Below the pieces are notes generated by a model. It had not been told where the DNA came from, ran no database searches, and saw nothing but the letters and a program-made list of their open reading frames with translations. A stretch of DNA of 64,000 nt, from contig NZ_CP054051.1 of NCBI RefSeq assembly GCF_013372265.1, positions 124,001 through 188,000 of the forward strand, read 5' to 3'. Below, piece by piece: positions 19,661 through 29,356 of the stretch (positions are counted from its first letter, which is position 1; every line of letters begins with the position of its first letter). Source of the DNA: Aliarcobacter cibarius (GTDB taxonomy: Bacteria; Campylobacterota; Campylobacteria; Campylobacterales; Arcobacteraceae). A program made the translations under genes and the position numbers.

Positions 19661-21184
19661 GAGCCACTTGCAAATTGCAATAAATAACCCACAATTTAAG
19701 CTAAATCAAATTCAAAAAAAGCCTTTTGAAATCGTGTAAATGGTATAATTTTTTACCACAAAAACAATCCAAAACACCTATCATAAAGGCTTTTATATGA
19801 GTATCTTACCAAATATATCTTTTAAAAACACTTCAATTGGCATATCAAAAATGTGGAATAAGATTTTAAACCTTGAATCCACTTTATTTCCTGCTTTAAA
19901 AGAGGAATTTAGAGTAGAAGAGTTATCACATAAAGAGCAGAAACTCATAAAGATATTGGATTTTGCACAAATTGAAAAAAATGTAACAATAGTATCTATT
20001 ACAAACACTCCTAAAGATAGAGAAGAGTGTGCACGAGCTTTCATAGCTAAGAGTGTTTATAATATCCAAACAACAAGGGATTTAATTAATAGGCTTCATA
20101 GTGATAAAATATTGAGAGTATTGTGTGGATGGAGATACAAGAGTGATATTCCAAGTGAATCAAAATTTAGTAGAGTTTTTAAAGAGCTTAGTATTCATCA
20201 AATTGCCGCAAAGACTCATGAACAGTTTGTTAAAGAGTATTTGAGTGATACAATATTTTTTTATAATGCTAGTGATTCCACTAAGATACCCCTTCGAGAA
20301 AAAGTTATAAAAGTAGAAAAAGAAAAAAAGTCTACAAAGAAAAGAGGTAGATTAAAAAAAGGCGAGATTAAAGAGCCTAAGTTACCAACAATTCTACAAC
20401 AACAAAAAGAAATGACTACCACACAAGAGATGTTAGCTCTTATATCAACAAAATGTGGAGCTGGTATAAAAAAGAACTCAAAAGGTAATAAAGAAGTTTG
20501 GATTGGTGGTAAACTTCATATATCGGCAGTTGATGGAGATATTCCAATAGCAGCATTTTATAGTGGAGCTAATGTACATGACAGCTCTGTTGCTTTGCCA
20601 CTTATAAATGAAACAAGCAAAAGAGTGAATTATTTCTATGACCTACAAGACGCAGGGTACGATAGCAATATCATCAGAGATTTTTCCAAAAAGCTAAATC
20701 ATAGACCACTCATTGATATCAATCCCAAAAACTCTACTGAGTTAAAAACCAAAATAGAACTTCAAAAAGATGAAAAAAAGAAGTTTGAAATGTTAAATCT
20801 TACGGGGAGTTCAGATTACCATCACTATAACCAAAGAAGTATGGTTGAAAGGGTAAATAAATACCTCAAGGAAGATTTCAGATGTAATACAATATATTAT
20901 CAAGGAGCTACAAAAGTAGCTTCTGTTTTAGCATTTGGAATTCTTTGTGTCTGTATCCATCAAAGCTTGAAGCTTGTGATTTGAAATACCATTAAAAATA
21001 GGAAAAATGATGTGAATTTAAAAACTAAAGCATAAAGCACGGTATAAAAATATGATTTTTAGATGAATTTAAATGAAAAGCTAAAAAACTATTTAACACA
21101 TGAAGAAAATGATTTTTTTAAAAGTCAAAAATAGCTACAATAAAAAACTAGTTACTTGGTTGGATTTGAATTTGCAAGTGGCTC
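19661..21184 (+). mobile_element. Insertion sequence (DDE_Tnp_1 type), complete
   Basis: Ends are inverted repeats GAGCCACTTGCAAATT / AATTTGCAAGTGGCTC, extended by ATA/TAT at the outside, enclosing one transposase. The element is about 1.52 kb. The ~200 bases after the transposase stop are non-coding. It lies 18 nt after the sensor-kinase stop and before the group II intron. Only a possible TA duplication is visible at the junctions. The ~220 bases between this element and the intron (21185-21404) hold nothing recognisable. Confidence 0.85.
19797..20984 (+). CDS. IS4/IS5-type DDE transposase
   Basis: 395 aa with an intact frame. Catalytic signatures: Asp in YNASDSTKIPL (near 159), Asp in YFYDLQDAGYDSN (near 285) and Glu in RSMVERVNKYLKEDF (near 350). 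A basic, Lys-rich insert lies between the first two. Not related to the IS4-family copies at 15.7 and 26.9 kb. The subfamily was not settled. Confidence 0.88.
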   Translation: MSILPNISFKNTSIGISKMWNKILNLESTLFPALKEEFRVEELSHKEQKLIKILDFAQIEKNVTIVSITNTPKDREECARAFIAKSVYNIQTTRDLINRLHSDKILRVLCGWRYKSDIPSESKFSRVFKELSIHQIAAKTHEQFVKEYLSDTIFFYNASDSTKIPLREKVIKVEKEKKSTKKRGRLKKGEIKEPKLPTILQQQKEMTTTQEMLALISTKCGAGIKKNSKGNKEVWIGGKLHISAVDGDIPIAAFYSGANVHDSSVALPLINETSKRVNYFYDLQDAGYDSNIIRDFSKKLNHRPLIDINPKNSTELKTKIELQKDEKKKFEMLNLTGSSDYHHYNQRSMVERVNKYLKEDFRCNTIYYQGATKVASVLAFGILCVCIHQSLKLVI

Positions 21185-21404
21185 TATAAATAAATCTTTA
21201 GGCTTAAGATTAAGTTTTAAAATTTTAAATTCTTTAAAAATAGAATATAAGAATTCTAAAATAAAATAAAAATATAATCATTGATTTCTATCAAAGTAAA
21301 CTAGATGTATAAAATCTAAACATAGTTGAATCTTATAAAATATAATATAAAAAAATTAATATTGATGAAAAAAAGTAATTAAATATTGAATTTTTATTAA
21401 CACT

Positions 21405-23546
21405 GTCGGATAAGAACATCACTTCACAGTGACATTCTCTCCTAAGAACCGTACTTGCGACTTTCCCCGCATACGGCTCAAGCACTGAACTAAACTTTTG
21501 TGAGGTTTTTAAGGGCAAAATATCTTTTGATAAAATATTCATCAAAAGATTTATCATATGGGTTAGCTTCGCTTTTAATTTTGATAAACTCTTTAAGTGG
21601 GAGTGTAGCTAGTCTATAAACGAATTGTTTTCCATCTGATAATACATCTGATTTGTAGTTTGGGAATGGTTTAAAATATTGTTTGTAATATTTTATAGTT
21701 TCTTTTCTTTGATGAATCCTTTTCATCCAATTAAGTGACTTTCTCCAAATATAAGTATCAATCTTATCAAATACAACTTTACTATTTACAAATCTGTAAT
21801 AGTTTGCCCATCCTCTTAAAAGAGGATTGAGTTTTGTTATAAGCATTGATAAACTCGATGAATTATACTTTTTAAATATCTCTTTAATTTTAGACTTAAA
21901 AGATTTTATCCCATCTTTAGTGGGTTTAACTATCACTTTATTATTAGGATATTTCCTAAAGTTAAAGCCTAGAAAATTAAATCCATCTCTAATATGTGTA
22001 ATATGCGTTTTCTCTTTTGATAGTTCTAAGCCTCTTTGATTTAAGAAAATTTCAATATCTTTTTGAAGTAATCGTAAATATTTTGGACTATGCCCTGTTA
22101 TGACAAAATCATCGGCGTATCTTATAAAATTTAGACGATTAGTATGACGATATAAGATAACTCCATCTTTCATCTTTTGAAATCTAGCTTTATGCCTTTT
22201 CACAACTTCTTCAATTCCATCTAAAACCATATTAGCTAGTATTGGAGATATAATTCCACCTTGTGGTGTTCCACTATCTGTTGGAAACAAGGTATCATCT
22301 TTAATAAATCCAGATTTTAGCCATTGTTTTAAAAGTCGATTATCAAGTGGAATATTGTCATAAATCCATTGATGGCTTATGTTGTCAAAGCATCCTTTTA
22401 TATCTGCTTCTAATATCCATTCTCCACCATTTCTTTTAGAAGTACAAATCCAAACTTGCTTCATAGCATCTTGAGTGCTTCGTTTTGGACGAAATCCATA
22501 GGAGTTTTTATCTGCAACAACTTCAGCAATAGGTTCAAGAGCTAATTTATATAAAGCTTGAAGGCTTCTATCAAACATAGTAGGAATTCCTAAAGGTCTT
22601 AATTTACCATTTTTCTTGGGAATTTCAATACGTTTTAGTGGCATAGATTTGTAATCGGGCAGTTTTATTTTAAGTTCATCAACACATTTACACTTTTTTA
22701 TACTAGTATCAAGAAGTTTTCCATCAACACCAGCTGTTTTTTTACCTTTATTTTCACTCACTCTTTTTACTGCTAATATTCTAGCATTCAAAGATTTTAC
22801 AAGTAGAGATTGGAGTTTCTTTACCATTCTTGTTCTACCTGTTAGTTTAGCTTTTACAATTCGATTTTGTAATATCTTTACTGATTGCTCTACAACATCA
22901 AAGTCAACGGCTAACCAGTTTATGTGGGTGATATCTTTTTTACAAGACTCTATCACTTTATACCTTTCTATTTAAAAAATTTATTACTACAAATGTCATT
23001 GACATCAGCACCAATAAGAAGTTTGCTATCTTTCAATATAAGGCAAAGTTTGAACCTCTATGTCATACATTACATATAACCATTCGCTTTCTCTTATCTC
23101 CTATACCCACTAAATTATCGCTTCTCATTACTGAAAAGTTTGTTATAATAAAAGTGAAAATAAATTTATCATAACAACTCATTGGGCTTACCAAGTTCCT
23201 CTTAGTTTGTTTAGCTTTGGACTTAGGTTTCATCTATACTCCGAGGGTTTAATTGTCTGTGTATGATGGTTAACCAACATCATATCCTCAACCCTATACT
23301 TTTTAGTTACAGTGTATCAATGCACTTTCACTGTCTTGCTTTGACGGAGCGTCAAACAATGATTCAATTTCTTAACCATATCCAATTTCCCAACCTATAA
23401 ATTCTATTGCATTTAGAATTTATCCAATCATTTCTTTGTTGCTTAGCACACCATCGTTACCAACAATGCACCAACAAAAAGGGAGAAAACAACAGAATAT
23501 TTTATCGGTGCCACCCGACATCAAACTAAGCGACTTCTTGTCGCAC
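21405..23546 (-). mobile_element. Group II intron with maturase ORF
   Basis: On the minus strand the intron starts with the consensus GTGCGACAAGAAGTCG at 23546, carries the maturase ORF in domain IV, and ends with domain V (GAGCCGTATGCGGGGAAAG through GTACGGTTC, about 21444-21480), a domain VI stem, and CCGAC at 21405. Bases 22957-23546 are the structured 5' RNA (domains I-III) and carry no gene. The flanking exons show no recognisable gene, so it sits in intergenic or decayed DNA next to a Tn3 remnant. The exact 3' end is inferred from the AY rule. Confidence 0.85.
21490..22956 (-). CDS. ltrA: Group II intron reverse transcriptase/maturase
   Basis: 488 aa. It promotes intron splicing and retrohoming. 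Reverse-transcriptase blocks are clear: RPLGIPTMFDRSLQ, KNSYGFRPKRSTQDA, GTPQGGIISPILAN and the catalytic YADDF near residue 281. A group II intron maturase (domain X) region follows (LLRGWANYYR, about 390-400). The C-terminus ends in KIKSEANPYDKSFDEYF without an HNH endonuclease, so homing would depend on other routes. The frame is intact. Confidence 0.93.
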   Translation of the reverse strand: MIESCKKDITHINWLAVDFDVVEQSVKILQNRIVKAKLTGRTRMVKKLQSLLVKSLNARILAVKRVSENKGKKTAGVDGKLLDTSIKKCKCVDELKIKLPDYKSMPLKRIEIPKKNGKLRPLGIPTMFDRSLQALYKLALEPIAEVVADKNSYGFRPKRSTQDAMKQVWICTSKRNGGEWILEADIKGCFDNISHQWIYDNIPLDNRLLKQWLKSGFIKDDTLFPTDSGTPQGGIISPILANMVLDGIEEVVKRHKARFQKMKDGVILYRHTNRLNFIRYADDFVITGHSPKYLRLLQKDIEIFLNQRGLELSKEKTHITHIRDGFNFLGFNFRKYPNNKVIVKPTKDGIKSFKSKIKEIFKKYNSSSLSMLITKLNPLLRGWANYYRFVNSKVVFDKIDTYIWRKSLNWMKRIHQRKETIKYYKQYFKPFPNYKSDVLSDGKQFVYRLATLPLKEFIKIKSEANPYDKSFDEYFIKRYFALKNLTKV

Positions 23547-23705
23547 GGCTATATTTACATAAAGGTACAAAATGCGCCACGGTTCTTAAATATGGCTTAA
23601 TTTAATATATCATAATTCTTAGAATAGCCCTAGAAATAGTTTTTCCTTATATTAATACAACTTTCAATCAATAAATCATTCCTCGTTGAAATATAGAGTT
23701 ATATT

Positions 23706-23841
23706 TTAACTTATCATGTCATTTACTTTTTTATCAATTTTTGTAAAATCATATGTTCCATAAAAATTAATATGACTCCAATGAACTATAGAACTATTTT
23801 TTATAGCTTCTATTATTTCATCTTTTTGTGATTGTGATTTT
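23706..23841 (-). pseudogene. C-terminal fragment of a Tn3-family transposase
   Basis: Minus-strand translation gives SIVHWSHINFYGTYDF followed by TKIDKKVNDMIS and a stop. This matches the C-terminus of the intact Tn3 transposase at 4900-7962 (SIVHWQHINFYGEYDF). Only about 44 residues remain, so a second Tn3-type element once sat here and was cut away. The bases between this and the intron (23547-23705) show no gene. Confidence 0.8.
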
Positions 23842-23864
23842 GCTTATTATCTTCAATCCAAATT

Positions 23865-24302
23865 TTAACTTTGATTTCCACTTTTAAGCCCTTTTTTTTC
23901 TCTAAAACATCCTAGTTGGCAATAACTTACTTCAATATCAGAGTTTTTAACAGTTGATCCAACTATTTTTAAAGATGAGTTTTTTGCTTCTTGCCACAAA
24001 TCTATACAAGGAATTCTTTGCTCTTTATAACTATTTTTTAATCTATTATAAATCTCTTCATCTTTAGCTAAGAAATCTAAAAAGCCAAATACACCAAGCT
24101 CACAATCTGTTATTTTAATGCCTAAAGATTTTGTAATCGCACTCATATCTTTAGCTTCAACTTTGATTTTTTTAGCTACTTTAAATGCCTTTAAACAAGA
24201 TAGTTTTTTATTCTCATCAAGATTTTCAAAAACTATTCTTTTTTGCTCATTGCTTAAATTAAAATCTAATTTATCATCAATACTAGACATCAATTCTTCC
24301 AC
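23865..24302 (-). CDS. Conserved protein with two CxLGxF repeats
   Basis: 145 aa built from two related halves, each ending in the same motif: IKITDCELGVFG (near 66-77) and IEVSYCQLGCFRE (near 122-134). Each half reads like a small helical domain (for example CLKAFKVAKKIKVEAKD). I recall similar CQLGCF modules in anaerobe and Campylobacterota proteins sometimes labelled ModE-like, but no function is assigned. It is cytoplasmic. The Tn3 fragment lies downstream and a broken ABC transporter starts on the other strand upstream, so this may be a stranded chromosomal gene. Confidence 0.55.
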   Translation of the reverse strand: MEELMSSIDDKLDFNLSNEQKRIVFENLDENKKLSCLKAFKVAKKIKVEAKDMSAITKSLGIKITDCELGVFGFLDFLAKDEEIYNRLKNSYKEQRIPCIDLWQEAKNSSLKIVGSTVKNSDIEVSYCQLGCFREKKGLKSGNQS

Positions 24303-24357
24303 TATGAGTATAAAGATTCATCTTTTTACCTCTTGCAAATCCAATGAGTGGTTTATT

Positions 24358-25212
24358 ATGTCTCCTGTTCAAGAGATTTTATCTATTCAATACTCACTTG
24401 CAAGTGCAAAAGCAGCAATAGGAAGAATAAATAGTGTTTTAGAGTTATCTTGTGAAAAAGATGGAGATATAAAATTAGATAGTAAAAATGGGGTTGATAT
24501 CTCTTTAAAAAATCTATCTTTTTCATATAATAAAGATAAAAATAATCTATCAAACATAAGTTTTGATATAAAAGCTGGTGAAAAAATTGCAATTATTGGA
24601 GCAAGTGGTAGTGGTAAAACTACAATATCTCAATTAATTGCTGGATTTTATGAAAAAAGCTCAGGCGATATTTTATACAACAATATAAGTATTGATGATA
24701 TAGATAAAAAGAGTTTAAGAAATAGCGTATTTTTGGTTCTTCAAATGCCAATATTATTTAATAACACTCTTAGATTTAATCTAACAATGGGTGAAAATAT
24801 TGATGATAAAAAAATATTTAAAGCTTTAAAAATTGCTCAAATGGATGATGTTTTAAAAAATATGCCAAATGGTCTTGATACAATTGTTGGGAAAATGGGT
24901 GTTAGATTAAGTGGAGGTCAAAGACAAAGATTATCAATAGCTAGAATGATTTTAGCAAACCCAAGCGTTGTAATTTTTGATGAATCAACTTCAGCACTTG
25001 ATGTTCAAACTGAGACAAATCTATTTAAAGAGTTAAAAGAGTTTTTAAAAGATAAAACAGTTATAACAATAGCTCATAGATTAAGTAGTGTTAAAAATGC
25101 CTCTAAAATATATGTTTTAAATGATGGAGAGCTTGTTCAAAGTGGAAGTGCTAATAAGTTAGAGCAAGAAGATGGACACTATTTGGATTTTGTAAAAAAT
25201 CAATTAATATAA
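24358..25212 (+). pseudogene. 5'-truncated ABC exporter (ATPase domain only)
   Basis: The 3' end of an ABC exporter half-transporter. The last turn of the membrane domain (SPVQEILSIQYSLASAKAAI) is followed by a complete ATPase: Walker A GASGSGKTT, signature LSGGQRQRLS, Walker B VVIFDESTSALD and the switch His in IAHRLSS. A full gene would have ~300 more residues of membrane helices upstream. The open frame that continues further upstream is antisense to the 145-aa gene and unrelated to ABC proteins, so the junction lies near 24349. Probably non-functional. Confidence 0.8.
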
Positions 25213-25291
25213 TAAAGTTTACTCTTTTTTAAAAAGCTAAACTTTATTATTATTTAACTATACTTTGAAATTCTTATATTAGGGCAAATTA

Positions 25292-26809
25292 ATGAGAACA
25301 AGAAAAACTATACTCTTTTTCATACTATTTTTAATAGCTATTGAGACTATTTTCTACCTTTCAATAGAGCATTTTAATAAAGTTAAAATAGAAAAAATTA
25401 AAAACTCTCAAATTGAAAAATTAAGTAGTGAATTAAATATTATTTTAAATTTTAATCAAAAATTTGCAACTATGATTGTTGATGAAATTTTGTATCAAGA
25501 AAAAATAAAAAATCTATTAAAAAATTTAAATAGTGCTAATGAAACTGTTAAAAATAGAACTAGAAATGAACTTTTAAACAATCTTTACTCTACATACAAT
25601 AGATTAGTGCAACACGATTTTAGACAACTTCATTTTCATGATAAATATGGAAATAGTTTTTTAAGATTTCATTCACCACAAAATTATGGAGATAATCTTT
25701 TAGAGGTTAGAGCAACTGTAAAAAAAGCCAATGAGACAAAAAAACCACAATTTGGTTTTGAAGAGGGAAAGGTTCAAAATGGATTTAGAAATGTATTTCC
25801 AATTATAATTGATAATGAGTTTTATGGAACAGTTGAACTCTCTAACTCATTTAATGCTATGCATCACTTTTTACATAAAACTTATCCTTATGAGTATAAA
25901 TTAATTATTTCAAAAGATTATGTAAACAAAAGAGCTTTTAAACAAATAGCTGAACGCTACTATATTGGTTCATCTGTAAGCGATAAGTTTTATGAAGAGA
26001 AGATTAAAGAGTGCGAAATTGAAGCTATTGATAAAAAAACAGTATCTTTAATTGATGCAAAAATTAAAGAAAATTTCTCACAAAAACTTGATTCCTTTGA
26101 AGCTTTTGTAGAAGATTTTAAGATTAAAAATGAGTGGTATTTAGTAACTTTTTTACCTATATTTGATTTTGATCAAAGTATAAATACTTATGTATTATCT
26201 TACTCAAAAAATAGTATTATCAATGATACAAAACAAGAAGGTTTTTCTCTTTTTATAACTCTAAATTTAATACTATCTTTGCTTATCATTTTATATATTT
26301 TAAGAGTGAATTATATACAGAAGAATATTTTTATCAAAAAAGCTTATACAGATACACTTACAAAACTTTTTAATAGAAGTAAATTTAATGTTGATTTAGA
26401 CAAGATAATAAAAGAGAAAAGATTTTGTGAATATAGCGTTATTATGTATGATATTGATTTCTTTAAAAAAGTAAATGATACTTATGGGCATGATATTGGA
26501 GATATAGTTTTACAAGAGTTTTCAGATGTTACAAAAAAAGCAATAAGAACTACAGATTTAGTATATAGATGGGGTGGTGAAGAGTTTATTGCAATAATAG
26601 AATCAAACTCTAAAGAGAATTTAATTCTTGTTGCTGAAAAAATGAGAGTTGATGTTGAAAACTTCAATTTTACAAAAATAGGAAAGCTTACAAGTAGTTT
26701 TGGAATTGCAATTCCAAAAAAAGATGATACAAAAGATAGTTTACTAAAAAGAGCAGATGATAACCTTTACAAAGCAAAGCAGACTGGTAGAAACAAAGTT
26801 GTAATTTAA
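25292..26809 (+). CDS. Membrane diguanylate cyclase (Cache-GGDEF)
   Basis: 505 aa. It makes the second messenger c-di-GMP in response to a periplasmic signal. A membrane helix (about 6-27), a periplasmic double-Cache-like domain (about 40-320), a second helix (about 325-345) and a GGDEF domain follow. The active-site loop is GGEEF (near 428-432), preceded five residues earlier by RTTD, an RxxD inhibitory site for product feedback. The sensor domain resembles that of the truncated kinase at 17352 (RQLHFHDKYGNSFLRFHSP versus RQFHFSSKDNKSYLRFHSP), so the two are related insertions into this region. Appears intact. Confidence 0.92.
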   Translation: MRTRKTILFFILFLIAIETIFYLSIEHFNKVKIEKIKNSQIEKLSSELNIILNFNQKFATMIVDEILYQEKIKNLLKNLNSANETVKNRTRNELLNNLYSTYNRLVQHDFRQLHFHDKYGNSFLRFHSPQNYGDNLLEVRATVKKANETKKPQFGFEEGKVQNGFRNVFPIIIDNEFYGTVELSNSFNAMHHFLHKTYPYEYKLIISKDYVNKRAFKQIAERYYIGSSVSDKFYEEKIKECEIEAIDKKTVSLIDAKIKENFSQKLDSFEAFVEDFKIKNEWYLVTFLPIFDFDQSINTYVLSYSKNSIINDTKQEGFSLFITLNLILSLLIILYILRVNYIQKNIFIKKAYTDTLTKLFNRSKFNVDLDKIIKEKRFCEYSVIMYDIDFFKKVNDTYGHDIGDIVLQEFSDVTKKAIRTTDLVYRWGGEEFIAIIESNSKENLILVAEKMRVDVENFNFTKIGKLTSSFGIAIPKKDDTKDSLLKRADDNLYKAKQTGRNKVVI

Positions 26810-26903
26810 ATAAAGCTTTGAGAAGTTTCTACACAGTGCAATTTAATCATAATTAAATAAGTGGGATTTAATTTAATAGTTTCAATTAAAATTAAGATTA
26901 TTA

Positions 26904-28385
26904 ACTCAACTTTCGCACATAAAACCGAGCTGTTTTTTAGTGTAAACCCTGAGCATTAGGATAATCTGTTCCAAATCTTTATTTCTCTTGACAATTTCTT
27001 GGGCTTGAACTAGTTGTTCTAATATTTTTATAAATAGTTCCATCGAAATTGCAAGGGTTTCAAGCTGACACTCTAAATTTCTGAAAAGTTCTCCTAATGT
27101 TTGTGGTTCATTATTGATACGATTGATATAGCTTGTAAGGTTATAAGCAAGGAAAGATAGAGTAATCCTAGCAATGAGTGCTTCGTAAATTCTATTTTCT
27201 TCTTTACCAAATTGGAAATACTCTCGCAAATCTTTATATCCTTGTTCAATATTCCATCGTTTTTTATAGGTATTAATAATTTCAATATCTGATAAATTTA
27301 TATTTGTTGAAACAATTGGAATAAGATTATCTTTTGTTTTTATAAAAACTATTTTAATTCTACCAAGTGTTTTATGTGTAGTTGTAGTTAGGCATAAGAG
27401 TATTTAATAGAATTATAGTTACCTAGTTTAGAAGATTTATGACTTTTTACTCGAGTGTACAGTCTTTCAAGTGTTTTATATTTTCCTATAAATTGCCAAA
27501 TTCTATTTGATTTTGATAATCTTGCAATTACATCAAGATCTTTTTCTTTTATTTCATAAATAAAATTTGGTTTGGCATACCAACTATCAACAAGTAAATA
27601 ATCTGCATATATTCCAGATTTTAATACTCTATTTACCATTTGAAGAGCTAAATTATTTTTACTATTATTACCTTCAACTCTTCGTTTATAAAGCATTACT
27701 TTTATGATGAAAATAGTTTTCATTAACATTTACAATTTGATTTTTGTTGTAGTTAATAGAAAAATCTAACATCATATCAGTATAACAATCACTATAATTT
27801 AGTGATACAATATTCAAACCTTTTACAGTTCTATGTTCCTTATTATTCCAAAGATTTCTACAGCTTCCTTCTATAAATTTTCCTCTTTTAATTTCAACTG
27901 TGTCATCAATAATTAATACTCTAGTATCAGCAGCCTTTTGAAGTATATGAAGTTTTGAGATTAATTTTACAGAACTTAATAGTAATAGTTTTCTCCAATT
28001 GTATTTTTCATTTTTCAAAAGTCTATAATAAACATCTTTTTTGAAACTATCATTACTATACTTCATAAAAGTTGATATTTTTTTATTAATAATAAACATA
28101 TATAAAAATTGAAGTGTTATAAGGTAAGGTGAAACACCAATATCCCTTTTGATAAAGTTGCTTTGTTTCAAGATAGAACTAAAATTTATATCCTTTAGAA
28201 CTGTAAGTATTGGATTTTTTAACACTCTTCTCATAGCAGTTTGGATAAAATTGTCAAGTTCCATAAAAAAGCCTTTTATAATAGTGTTTTGGTAGATACA
28301 ATTATATCAAAAAGTGCCTATTTATGGGATTTAATGAAGCTTTTTTATATAGAAATTTATGATTTACTATGTGCGAAAGTTGAGT
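26904..28385 (-). mobile_element. IS4-family insertion sequence, decayed copy
   Basis: Terminal inverted repeats ACTCAACTTTCGCAC / GTGCGAAAGTTGAGT, two bases different from the intact copy at 15715-17280. It is about 80 bp shorter, and its transposase frame is broken. No flanking duplication was seen (AGATTATTA versus AAATAAAAG). The right-end 120 bases after the transposase start are non-coding. Confidence 0.85.
26906..28264 (-). pseudogene. IS4-family transposase, frameshifted
   Basis: A relative of the intact IS4 transposase in at least three frame segments. The N-terminal part (MELDNFIQTAMRRVLKNP to NENYFHHKSNAL, about 192 aa) shifts frame near 27690 into a middle part (YKRRVEGNN to KYSYA). 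The frame changes again near 27386 into the C-terminal part with YKKRWNIEQGYKDLREYF and the end GFMCES. All catalytic signatures (LIIDDTVE, LLVDSWY, YREK) are recognisable, so decay is recent. Confidence 0.88.
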
Positions 28386-28478
28386 AAATAAAAGCTTTTT
28401 ACCATCTTAACAATTTAAATAAAAAACTTTTTTGAAAAATTTGATTTACTGTAGACATATTTATTTTATTGTGACTTA

Positions 28479-28509
28479 TTAGCTCAAATATTTAAATTAT
28501 TTGAGCTAA
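28479..28509. terminator. Perfect 12-bp hairpin downstream of the lipoprotein operon
   Basis: TTAGCTCAAATA / TATTTGAGCTAA with a 7-nt loop, between the IS4 remnant and the stop of the 115-aa lipoprotein. It lacks a long T-run on the minus strand and has TTTTAAAAAAA on the plus side, so direction is unclear. Confidence 0.6.
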
Positions 28510-28521
28510 TTTTAAAAAAAT

Positions 28522-28869
28522 CTATTTATTTCTAGGATAAGCTGTTGCTGTAAACTTAGTTGTATAAACTGTTCCTACAAAAGCATAAGTCCATGATTCT
28601 GTAACTTTAATATCAGTTATAATATCTCCATTAGCTTGACCTTTTAAAACATCGTAAGCTTGTTTGTGTCTATCATTAACTCCTATTGGAATAAACAATA
28701 ATAATTGAAATCCACTAGCTTCACCAGAAATTGTTCTACCTTCACTTTTTTTATCAGCATAAAGCTTAGGATCTACACTATCAAAAGTTACAGGTTTACC
28801 CGAACAACCAGTAAAATAAACCGCAAATACAAATAGTAATATTACTTTAAAAATTTTATTAAACTTCAT
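28522..28869 (-). CDS. TRL-like lipoprotein, copy B
   Basis: 115 aa lipoprotein with signal and lipobox VYFTGC (modified Cys about 21). The rest (FIPIGVNDRHKQAYDVLKG, then ATAYP at the end) resembles TRL-like small exported lipoproteins of unknown function. It is homologous to the upstream gene; the two overlap by one base (TAATG), so translation is coupled. It is anchored to the inner or outer membrane. Tandem duplication followed by divergence is the simplest origin. Confidence 0.7.
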   Translation of the reverse strand: MKFNKIFKVILLFVFAVYFTGCSGKPVTFDSVDPKLYADKKSEGRTISGEASGFQLLLFIPIGVNDRHKQAYDVLKGQANGDIITDIKVTESWTYAFVGTVYTTKFTATAYPRNK

Positions 28870-29219
28870 TATTTTATCTCCCTAATTGCATCACCTGTAA
28901 TAGTTACACTTCTATTTGTTCCAATTAACCACCAATACCAATCTTCACTATATGTTACGTTTATTAGACCCGTTGCTCCTGGGACACTTCTAATTGCATC
29001 TGCATAAGCTCTTTCTGTTCTATCATTTAATCCAAGTGGAATAAAATAATATGCTGTTGCTAATGCTGCTAATGAACCATTCCCATTACCCTTTGCTTTT
29101 CCTAATATCTCATATTTCTCAGGTTGTTTATTTTCTATTGTTACTTCTTTTGAAGAGCAACCACTTAAAATAAACATACTTAAACCAATTAGAGAAAAAC
29201 TAACAATTTTTTTACTCAT
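28869..29219 (-). CDS. TRL-like lipoprotein, copy A
   Basis: 116 aa lipoprotein with lipobox MFILSGC (Cys about 21). Its core YYFIPLGLNDRTERAYADAI parallels FIPIGVNDRHKQAYDVLKG of the downstream copy, and both end in a short beta-rich tail. First gene of a two-gene operon with a shared-type promoter about 80 nt upstream. Function unknown. Confidence 0.7.
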   Translation of the reverse strand: MSKKIVSFSLIGLSMFILSGCSSKEVTIENKQPEKYEILGKAKGNGNGSLAALATAYYFIPLGLNDRTERAYADAIRSVPGATGLINVTYSEDWYWWLIGTNRSVTITGDAIREIK

Positions 29220-29299
29220 ACTATGTTTCCTTATTTATTTGATTTTTGCTTTTATATTTTTTTGTAGTTAATACAATTCATCCTCCCTTCTAGAATAGA

Positions 29300-29332
29300 A
29301 TCATATTAATTTTATTTCCCACATAATGTCTA
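29300..29332 (-). promoter_or_regulatory. Shared-type promoter for the lipoprotein operon (site 4)
   Basis: Minus strand TAGACA with TATGAT exactly 21 nt later. The inner half is degenerate (TGGGAA). The leader would be about 75 nt, longer than at the other sites. Confidence 0.55.
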
Positions 29333-29356
29333 AATGTTTTTATTAGTCGAAATCTT

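Noticed and set aside
24118-24357. N-terminal extension of the ABC ATPase frame
   Set aside because: This part is antisense to the 145-aa gene and shows no ABC-transporter similarity; the homologous sequence begins near 24349.
26904-28385. Separate small genes inside the decayed IS4 copy
   Set aside because: They are consecutive pieces of one transposase in shifted frames, matching the intact copy segment by segment.
28452-28457. TAGACA on the plus strand after the IS4 remnant
   Set aside because: No -10-like sequence lies 21 nt downstream and no gene starts there, so it is not counted with the shared promoters.
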